Assembly: GCA_964454265.1 (NCBI GenBank)
Contig: CAYVXD010000060.1
Span: forward strand, 1 to 22,447
Source: JAUWMI01 sp964454265
GTDB taxonomy: Bacteria > Sumerlaeota > Sumerlaeia > MWCT01 > JAUWMI01
DNA: 22,447 bases
Direction of reading: 5' to 3'
In this document: positions 8,339 through 14,161 of the stretch, piece after piece
Layout of the letters: each line of letters begins with the position of its first letter
Numbering within the stretch: position 1 is the stretch's first letter
The notes under the pieces: model-generated
Seen by the model: only the letters and a program-made list of their open reading frames with translations
What the model was told of the DNA's origin: nothing
Databases searched by the model: none
Made by a program: the position numbers and the translations under genes

Positions 8339-10681
8339 CTACGCCCTGGATCGCATTGACCCTAAAAACGCAATTGCATACATTATAAGGGCAATAAAGT
8401 ATAATGAACGAAATCCAAAATACATGGAATTGTACTCAAGAAATCCCCCTAGCATTGCCCCCAACAGATTTGAAGAAAGAGCCACTGCCACAGAAGCAGA
8501 CTTTCTCAATTCCGCGGAAAAGGCGAATCCCGAAAAGAAAAGAGGAAGTGTAAGCACTATAGTCATAATTGCTCTACTCAGCCAGGGTGTAAAGATGCTC
8601 AGATTAGCAGAAACTACATACAACCCGGCAATCAAAGAACCACACAAGAGTGGGTACGTTACCAAGGGATGAGGATTACCTATTCTGATTACCAGTAAAT
8701 TGGCTAAAAATGCCATAATGAGAATGGCTGCAATTACTGCGCTCACCACAATCCATGTGCTGCCATAAACAAGTGCAAGCTCCGTTATCCCTTTAGTTTC
8801 TATCAGCATAAATCCGGCTCCCAAAAAGAAGCACGGAACTGAAAAACCACTGCCTGATCCAGGCACAAGTTCACGAATATACACGAGCGAAACAACAAGC
8901 AATAGGGCAATCATCGTCACATAGGAAATAGGGTATTTTCTCACTGGCATATAGAAGAAAGGCCAATCATCTGTAGACATGTCTGCGCGTATACTGCTAT
9001 CAGCAAACCTCGCTGTCACTTCTTTAAGCCCGGGCACTGGCGGTTGACGCAAAAGTTCCCTTGCCTTTCCTTCGCCGCTTAAAAAAGCATACCCCACATC
9101 ATAGCCAGTCTGATAAACAACTGGAGATTGACCATCGAATGCCTCTTGGAGCATCAAGAAGAGCTTGCGACCCAATTCAGGTCGCAAGAGGCAGAAAGTC
9201 AAACATAAAATACCATCTTTTTTCAGCGTGGCCCTTGCCTCGCGGAATGCTTCAACAGTGTAAACAAAACTATCCAATCTGACGCCCGACATGCCCGATA
9301 GTAACGCATGAGAATCCAGCAGGCCGTAGACAATGAGATCATATTGACTGCCGGTATGTCGAATATATGCTCGCGCATCATTAACAATAGCATTCACATT
9401 GCTTGCTTGATAGGGAGATTCAGGATGGAACAGTTTGCCGAATTCAAGAATTGCAGGATCAATCTCTACAGCATCAACTTCACCAGCACCATGTCGTATT
9501 GCTGCAGCCACATCGTTGCCCGTACCGCTGCCGACTATGAGCACACGCCCTGGTTTTGGCTTGAAATAATAAGGCAATGCAAAGTGTTTATACCAATCCT
9601 TGGGGAGCTCTGTTTTCTCTATGTTTTCTTTACTCGTATCAAGAATTCTCTGGAAATAAACATTATTAATACGTAGCTCAAGATATGGTTTTTGCTCAAC
9701 ATTCAAATTAAGAATTTGATAAGGCGAATATACTTCAAGTTGATTCAAGGAAAGCGATATTCCAAGAAATGCAAGCAGGAAAACTGATGCCAAAGCCGAT
9801 GGAAGCAGACTGGTGATAGTTTTATGGAGAAATGCGATGAGTCCCAATACAGCCAAGAGAATCCATATCGAAGGGGGTGCCCATGCAAATGAGATAAGAG
9901 AGAAAAGAAGGATCCCCATAAGGCTCCCCGCCAAGTTCCAGCTATAGGAAATCAGCTTCTCGCGTCGCATCATTAAGCGCGAAGCCAGGTGTCCGAGAGG
10001 AACAAAACACAGTGCATTAAAGGCAAAAATCATAATCAGAAAACCATAAACAGTTATAATATCACATACCATATATCGTTGCCCCAGCCCAAATGCAAAT
10101 TGCTCGGGAATTGGGTTTTGTAGGGCATGGGCTATCCCGCCAAATCGCAAAATCCCCATGAACATAATTTGAAGCGTCAGAAGAGGTATAACAAGTGGTG
10201 TAGTCAGCGGACGCCTGGATCCCATTGCATACCCAATGCCCAGACCAAGAAAGCACGATAATAGACTGACGTTTTTGAAATAGGCAAATAACTGAAAGTA
10301 GGAAGCGTGCAAGCGAATTATCATCAATTCTATGTACAAACCCAAACCTGCAGCCAGGGCAATCCAGAGGCCTATACGCAAACCGGGGATTGCGTCTATT
10401 GCATCAGTGTGGTTCTCCAAGTGCTTACTGACTAGTGGCCACCATTTATTGCGCTTGAACCAGAGGATTCCAAAAAGCATTATGAGGAAGAGCGGAGAGA
10501 AAAGCGCGAGTATGACTTGCCATGGCGAGATGGAAATCGTAATAGCGGAAGAACTTTCAACTGCCTGTTTATACGACCACACGGCACCGTAGCAGAAAAG
10601 TGTCGCCCCTACGAGAATGACTGCAACAATGACCCAGGGAATAGGTTGGCCACCCTCTTCCCTGCTCCCATCTTTTGTCAT
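8339..10681 (-). CDS. Multi-pass membrane protein with an embedded spermidine-synthase-like domain
   Basis: This 780-residue protein has about eight membrane helices, then a class I Rossmann domain of the spermidine/spermine synthase type, then about six more helices. The Rossmann domain has motif I VLIVGSGTGNDVAAAIRHGA at about residues 380-399, followed by VDAVEIDPAI, NDARAYIRHT and YDLIVYGLLDSH. Before it stands the family-typical lead-in VYSPYQILNLN. Polyamine aminopropyltransferases usually have an Asp-rich catalytic loop (DSSDP type) after strand 4; here the position reads GLLDSH, so true aminopropyl transfer is doubtful and the substrate is unknown. The ATG at 10681 has AGGGG about 8 bases upstream; the TTG at 10717 has no support. 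It appears to lead the - strand block that continues with DUF4405, dedA and the exported helical protein. Confidence 0.82.
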   Translation of the reverse strand: MTKDGSREEGGQPIPWVIVAVILVGATLFCYGAVWSYKQAVESSSAITISISPWQVILALFSPLFLIMLFGILWFKRNKWWPLVSKHLENHTDAIDAIPGLRIGLWIALAAGLGLYIELMIIRLHASYFQLFAYFKNVSLLSCFLGLGIGYAMGSRRPLTTPLVIPLLTLQIMFMGILRFGGIAHALQNPIPEQFAFGLGQRYMVCDIITVYGFLIMIFAFNALCFVPLGHLASRLMMRREKLISYSWNLAGSLMGILLFSLISFAWAPPSIWILLAVLGLIAFLHKTITSLLPSALASVFLLAFLGISLSLNQLEVYSPYQILNLNVEQKPYLELRINNVYFQRILDTSKENIEKTELPKDWYKHFALPYYFKPKPGRVLIVGSGTGNDVAAAIRHGAGEVDAVEIDPAILEFGKLFHPESPYQASNVNAIVNDARAYIRHTGSQYDLIVYGLLDSHALLSGMSGVRLDSFVYTVEAFREARATLKKDGILCLTFCLLRPELGRKLFLMLQEAFDGQSPVVYQTGYDVGYAFLSGEGKARELLRQPPVPGLKEVTARFADSSIRADMSTDDWPFFYMPVRKYPISYVTMIALLLVVSLVYIRELVPGSGSGFSVPCFFLGAGFMLIETKGITELALVYGSTWIVVSAVIAAILIMAFLANLLVIRIGNPHPLVTYPLLCGSLIAGLYVVSANLSIFTPWLSRAIMTIVLTLPLFFSGFAFSAELRKSASVAVALSSNLLGAMLGGFLEYNSMYFGFRSLYFIALIMYAIAFLGSMRSRA

Positions 10682-10803
10682 AAGGAATCCCCTTAGCTCG
10701 CTCTTAATCCACTGCAATAAACACTACAATAACACATGATCATTTCAAAACCGAATCTGCTCGGCTATTTTTCTATAAGTTAGATTCAAGACTTACACCG
10801 TGA

Positions 10804-10968
10804 AGTCCCCTATATAGCTCGAAGAACACAAGCGAGACAACGAAGAGATTATTGAACAAATTGCAGGAAAAACTCAGAGATTTTGTTGGAAGAAGCAACA
10901 ATTGGTTTGAACAGGCGAAAGGTTTCCTAGGGTATATGATGCATTTCCAATGGCGGACGAAATTATAA
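10804..10968 (+). pseudogene. Possible scar of a serine recombinase C-terminus
   Basis: A short frame, preceded by a stop at 10801 and ended by TAA at 10966-10968, encodes a helical stretch around KLQEKLRDFVGRSNNWFEQ and AKGFL. The pattern (hydrophobic heptads, then R-S-x-N-W-x-E) resembles the coiled-coil region before the C terminus of large serine recombinases as I remember them. The frame has no catalytic domain or plausible start and loses resemblance after GFL. It is on the opposite strand to both neighbours and lies at the downstream edge of the AT-rich TIGR04255 operon. The rest of 10718-11018 holds nothing else I can support. This is an eye-based resemblance; it could be non-coding. 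Confidence 0.3.
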
Positions 10969-11018
10969 ACGCTTCCTCTTCTATGTCAAAATTTAAAAAA
11001 ACAAGGAGAAAATCTTGT

Positions 11019-11312
11019 TTATTGAGATTTAATCAACTGTTTCTCTTTCAATATCTGATTATAACCATCCCTTGTAATTGGACATTTAAACAAATCGATA
11101 ACCTGCCTAACTGTATCTAATCTTAACTCCTTTTTCATTCTATTAAGAAGCGGCACTGGGTAAGTTTTATACCTGCTCCCATGCGATGTATAGGTATATG
11201 CACCTGTCCTCTGCCCTCGATATTCGTGGTAAAAATACCTATGATGTGTATCTTCTCTTACAAAGCCTTTGGCAGGCAGCTCCGACTCTATTTTTCTTCT
11301 TTCAATCTGCAT
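11019..11312 (-). CDS. HicA-like small protein (candidate toxin) of the TIGR04255 operon
   Basis: The 97-residue product begins with an alpha-helix ending in a KGF turn (IERRKIESELPAKGF), then REDTHHRYFYH, a predicted beta hairpin, and TYTSHGSRYKTY. This is the order of the HicA/dsRBD-like fold, where a lysine- and glycine-rich turn leads to a His-His strand; H23 and H24 sit where HicA mRNA interferases carry the catalytic histidine. The C-terminal half (LLNRMKKELRL, then CPITRDGYNQIL) is longer than in canonical HicA. ATG at 11312 is preferred, one base after the stop of the upstream gene; TTG at 11324 would overlap it by 11 bases. Either way translation is coupled. It is the last gene of the three-gene operon. 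Toxicity is inferred from fold and context. Confidence 0.6.
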   Translation of the reverse strand: MQIERRKIESELPAKGFVREDTHHRYFYHEYRGQRTGAYTYTSHGSRYKTYPVPLLNRMKKELRLDTVRQVIDLFKCPITRDGYNQILKEKQLIKSQ

Positions 11313-11313
11313 A

Positions 11314-11745
11314 TTATTCCGCAATAAGTAAATTCCGATAGATATCTTTAAGCCTCAATGCGTCACCTGTAAGTTTAGTCCTATCAAGTTTCCCGTAGTA
11401 CTCAAAAAAATGTATTATATGCAAGCATAAATCCTGTAAAGCATCTTGGACAGTATCCCCGGTGCCACAAACATGAAGATTTTCATTCTCAGCAAAAAAG
11501 AAATCCTCATCACGATAAACTTTTACTGATATAGGCTTGGGACTATAAAACTTTTTTGCCTCCACTTGCAGTCTCCATATAGGAATTGGCTGATGTTTTC
11601 TAGTCTGACTGAAAACTTGTTGCAGGTCAACCACGGTAGCAGTACCAACCTCTGCAACTCCGCGGCTTTCATAATTTTCTGGCACATACGCCATTCTCTC
11701 TTCTATCGCATCATAAGTATCTTCACCTAACGAAGAGTTCATCAT
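11314..11745 (-). CDS. HicB-like protein (candidate antitoxin) of the TIGR04255 operon
   Basis: The 143-residue protein has an unassigned N-terminal half (ending around PIPIWRLQVEAKKFYSP) and a C-terminal half that reads like a divergent HicB partial-RNase-H fold: ISVKVYRDEDFFFAENENLH, then VCGTGDTVQDALQDLCLHII and HFFEYYGKL. In HicB the matching strand-turn-helix is a v-x-elpg-x-x-t-x-G-dt-x-eeAl pattern, and the GTGDTVQDAL segment fits it well. The tail (LTGDALRLKDIYRNLL) is not part of canonical HicB. Its ATG overlaps the TGA of the TIGR04255 gene (11742-11745), with GGGGAGG just upstream; a second ATG follows directly at 11742. The gene ends one base before the ATG of the HicA-like gene. 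Antitoxin function is inferred. Confidence 0.6.
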   Translation of the reverse strand: MMNSSLGEDTYDAIEERMAYVPENYESRGVAEVGTATVVDLQQVFSQTRKHQPIPIWRLQVEAKKFYSPKPISVKVYRDEDFFFAENENLHVCGTGDTVQDALQDLCLHIIHFFEYYGKLDRTKLTGDALRLKDIYRNLLIAE

Positions 11746-12449
11746 ATAACCTCCCCACGCATGACTTTTTTATAATCGTCAGCTATTAACTCCTCGAATA
11801 TATGTTTTGTATATTGATGGCTTTCATCAAGGTATTTTTCTATCGAACCAAAATTCAAATTTTCTTCTTTTGCATAATCGAAATCCAAAATTATAGCCTC
11901 TTCTGTTTTATCTTGAGATATTACTGGTGTAATACGTGTTGTTATACTACCAGTTTTAGTTTGGGATACAAATATTATATTTAAATTTTTAAAATCAGTT
12001 GGAATGGATTCTGGTAAGCCTATGTCAATATTTAAATAGTTCTTTATGGGGATAACATTTCCTTCCCTGGCAAAAGGTATAATATTTATATAGCGTAGCC
12101 CTGTTCTATTAAGTTTTTGTATCTTAAATAATTCTCCAAAAATAGAAAATATCCTCATGGTTTCTTTTTTAAATGACTTAAACCCCTCATATTTTCTACA
12201 AGATAGTGCAACTTTATTAATACATAGCATAATTTTATTGGCGCTATCCTCACTTTCAAATCTATAGGGCTCTAAAGCCGTTGCTTTACCTTCGAATGAC
12301 TTAGGAACAAAAACTTTAGAATAATCATTTCTTATTTTCTCGAAAAATTTGTCCCTATTGCATTCAATGCCCGGCTCTCCTGGAAATATTATCTCAAAAA
12401 TTGTCTCAACAAGGGGAGCATTTTCATAAATTTCATTTTTGTTGCTCAT
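11742..12449 (-). CDS. TIGR04255 family protein, first gene of an AT-rich three-gene operon
   Basis: The 235-residue product matches the sporadically distributed TIGR04255 family: an N-terminal YENAPLVETIFEIIFP, a middle block with YRFESED and LSCRKYEGFKSFKKE, the strongly typical RTGLRYINIIPF, and a C-terminal LDESHQYTKHIFEELIADDYKKVMRG. I know of no established biochemical function for the family; patchy distribution suggests horizontal transfer. The ATG at 12449 has AAGGA about 7 bases upstream. The gene overlaps the HicB-like gene by four bases (ATGA). Its upstream region carries a perfect 8-bp palindrome (12464-12482). Codons are visibly more A/T-ending than in flanking genes. Upstream of it, 12483-12633 holds only AT-rich DNA before the tRNA. 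Confidence 0.85.
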   Translation of the reverse strand: MSNKNEIYENAPLVETIFEIIFPGEPGIECNRDKFFEKIRNDYSKVFVPKSFEGKATALEPYRFESEDSANKIMLCINKVALSCRKYEGFKSFKKETMRIFSIFGELFKIQKLNRTGLRYINIIPFAREGNVIPIKNYLNIDIGLPESIPTDFKNLNIIFVSQTKTGSITTRITPVISQDKTEEAIILDFDYAKEENLNFGSIEKYLDESHQYTKHIFEELIADDYKKVMRGEVI

Positions 12450-12463
12450 TCTATATCCTTCAG

Positions 12464-12482
12464 TAAATCATATTATGATTTA
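12464..12482. promoter_or_regulatory. Palindromic candidate operator/promoter of the TIGR04255 operon
   Basis: TAAATCAT-ATT-ATGATTTA is a perfect 8-bp inverted repeat with a three-base centre, lying 15 bases upstream of the operon's ATG. On the - strand it contains CATAAT, a plausible -10 element, with a weak TTAAAG about 18 bases before it. A palindrome overlapping the promoter is the usual arrangement for autorepressed toxin-antitoxin operons. The regulator is unknown; no protein in the operon shows an obvious helix-turn-helix. Confidence 0.55.
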
Positions 12483-12633
12483 TTTTCATGGTGTGCTTTA
12501 AATTTGCCCTAAAACCACTGCTCTTCTTCGCACTATCGTCAAGAATTAATTTATACTGCCATTTTGTTTTTGATATATTTTTTCGCCTGAAAAATCTTAT
12601 CCTTTAGTGGCCGAAGACGTCCAGCTTTGTAAC

Positions 12634-12728
12634 TGGCGGAGAGAGAGGGATTCGAACCCCCGGTGCGAGTTTTAGCCCACACACTCCGTTTCGAGCGGAG
12701 CGCCATCAACCAACTCGGCCATCTCTCC
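12634..12728 (-). tRNA. tRNA-Ser(CGA), CCA encoded
   Basis: On the - strand, GGAGAGA pairs with TCTCTCC as the acceptor stem, followed by discriminator G and an encoded CCA at 12634-12636. The anticodon arm reads CTCCG-CTCGAAA-CGGAG, giving anticodon CGA, which reads the serine codon UCG. A long variable arm typical of class II tRNAs follows, then the T arm with loop TTCGAAT. About 92 bases without CCA. A 6-bp hairpin (TACTGG-CCTA-CCAGTA, 12733-12748) sits directly upstream. The 3' end faces the AT-rich operon. Confidence 0.96.
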
Positions 12729-12894
12729 GCACTACTGGCCTACCAGTAAACGAAGTACCTACGAGGAAATATACAGTTGCTCTTTCGCGTAACTTTGCCG
12801 TTGCTTTGCCCAACGCGAGTCAAAAATCCATTTTCTTGCGCAAAAAATGCAGCCTTACTCTATCTCAGCCATACGTACTGTCGTCAACCCTATT

Positions 12895-13380
12895 TCACTG
12901 CTCTTCTGGGTTCTTTTCCTCAGGCTGCCGCTTTTCGCGGAAATAGCGCTGAAGCAGCTGCGCACACGTCTTTTCCATCACGCCGCCGCTCACCTGAATC
13001 GTATGATTAAACTCCGGCAAATTGTGCAGCGAACACACGCTTTCAATTGCGCCCCACCTGGAATTCCGCGCCCCATAAACCAGCCGTGCTATCCGCGCCT
13101 GTAGCATAGCCCCAGCGCACATGGGACACGGCTCCAGCGTCACGTACAGCTCGCAGCCCTCCAGGCGCCAATTGCCGACCGCACGTGCCGCCTGGCGCAG
13201 TGCCAGCAGCTCTGCATGAGCCGTTGGATCCGCGCTTGCCTCTTTTTCATCATGAGCCGCCGCGAGAATCTCCTCGCCACGCACAACTACGGCCCCTACA
13301 GGCACTTCATCGCGCTCGAAAGCCTGTCGGGCCTTATCCAGCGCATATTCCATGTAGCGCTCGTCGCGACCCAGAGTCAT
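12895..13380 (-). CDS. tadA: tRNA-specific adenosine deaminase TadA
   Basis: TadA deaminates A34 to inosine in the anticodon of tRNA-Arg(ACG), allowing decoding of CGN codons. The 161-residue form carries the zinc-dependent deaminase motifs: DPTAHAE with zinc-ligand His55 and catalytic Glu57, and TLEPCPMCAGAM with zinc-ligand Cys85 and Cys88. Other TadA-typical parts are EVPVGAVVV and the C-terminal FNHTIQVSGGVMEKTCAQLL. The ATG at 13380 gives the usual family length but has no clear ribosome binding site. An upstream in-frame ATG at 13422 has GAGGCAGG before it, inside the hairpin element at 13425-13470, and could be used instead. The gene follows the TPR-like gene on the same strand. Confidence 0.94.
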   Translation of the reverse strand: MTLGRDERYMEYALDKARQAFERDEVPVGAVVVRGEEILAAAHDEKEASADPTAHAELLALRQAARAVGNWRLEGCELYVTLEPCPMCAGAMLQARIARLVYGARNSRWGAIESVCSLHNLPEFNHTIQVSGGVMEKTCAQLLQRYFREKRQPEEKNPEEQ

Positions 13381-13424
13381 AAATGTATATAACCGGCCTG
13401 AATAGGAGCTCCACAGCTCCATTG

Positions 13425-13470
13425 CCTGCCTCTGCGGTTGCGTACGTCTGCTTCGCAGATTTGAGGCAGG
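13425..13470. repeat. Nested inverted-repeat element between tadA and the TPR-like gene
   Basis: CCTGCCTC (13425-13432) and GAGGCAGG (13463-13470) form a perfect 8-bp outer stem. Inside is a second hairpin, TCTGC-TTC-GCAGA (13447-13459). The structure starts five bases before the end of the TPR-like gene and occupies the gap to tadA. It looks like a small REP/MITE-type palindromic element rather than a terminator, as no T-run follows on either strand. It also supplies the purine-rich sequence in front of the alternative tadA start. Confidence 0.55.
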
Positions 13471-13474
13471 GGAT

Positions 13475-13921
13475 CTACTGCTTTTGCATTTCACTAATTG
13501 CTTTTCTAATGGCGCTGACTCTGCTGCTCGCTTTGCCGCCAAAAGGGCTAATGGGAAAGTTCTCCACAATGCGCAGGTACTGGTTTTCCGCCTTTTTCAT
13601 GAGTTTAATCTTTTCATCCTCGGCTTTGGCAAATTGCAGCAGCTTGTCATAGCTCTGCCCCATCTTATAGATTGCATCGTCGGCAATCGGATTCTCAAAG
13701 GCCCCGCTGCTTTTTTCGAATAGCTGGATGGCTAGTTCGTATTCTATTTTCGCGCCCTCGGGAAAAATCTTTTCCAGCCGCTCAGCATCCTGGTAGGCAT
13801 CAATTCCCTCTTTGTAAAATTCCTCGATTTTGGGGGCATTTTCCAACACCGCAAATCCTACGGAAATCATACACGCTACCACCATCCCCAAGAGAAATAC
13901 TTTCCAGACTGTTCGGCTCAT
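13475..13921 (-). CDS. Small exported or membrane-anchored TPR-like protein
   Basis: The 148-residue product has an N-terminal hydrophobic segment (VWKVFLLGMVVACMISVGFAV), either a signal peptide or an anchor, then only alpha-helix. The repeats FYKEGIDAYQDAERLEKIFP, EYELAIQLFEKSSGAF, DDAIYKMGQSYDKLLQFAKA and AENQYLRIVENFPISPFGGK have TPR spacing. The last, with a phosphate-like NFP-x-SPFGGKA turn, recalls BamD/YbgF-type TPRs. It probably binds other proteins in the periplasm or envelope; no partner can be named. AAGGATGG lies just upstream of the ATG, and a good promoter is visible at 13975-14004. Confidence 0.75.
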   Translation of the reverse strand: MSRTVWKVFLLGMVVACMISVGFAVLENAPKIEEFYKEGIDAYQDAERLEKIFPEGAKIEYELAIQLFEKSSGAFENPIADDAIYKMGQSYDKLLQFAKAEDEKIKLMKKAENQYLRIVENFPISPFGGKASSRVSAIRKAISEMQKQ

Positions 13922-13974
13922 GTTCCACCATCCTTTCTTCTATGGCATTATGAATCGACCTGGCTCACAGCCTC

Positions 13975-14004
13975 ACTATAGATAACCAATCCCAGTTGGG
14001 TCAA
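13975..14004 (-). promoter_or_regulatory. Sigma70-type promoter for the TPR-like gene and tadA
   Basis: On the - strand TTGACC (14004-13999), an 18-base spacer and TATAGT (13980-13975) match the consensus at five of six positions each. The expected start of transcription is about 47 bases upstream of the ATG at 13921, with AAGGATGG in between. Confidence 0.6.
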
Positions 14005-14120
14005 GTCTTGTCTCAGATGTTCTTCAAGAGAGAGTCGTCGTGCCGCCGGATATATGACACTGGCATTGTTATTTTGGCAAAAAGTGCGGACGATTTGCTA
14101 GCTTTTCTGGACAGAAGAGG

Positions 14121-14161
14121 AAAAGCTGCCTAGCTGTACAGCCAGCATCGGTGTGGCAGCT
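14121..14161 (-). terminator. Intrinsic terminator after the GHL10 gene
   Basis: On the - strand AGCTGCC and GGCAGCT form a 7-bp stem that begins in the stop codon of the GHL10 gene; an inner GCTGTACAGC palindrome further folds the loop. The stem is followed by TTTT. The long loop makes it less certain than a compact hairpin. Confidence 0.5.
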
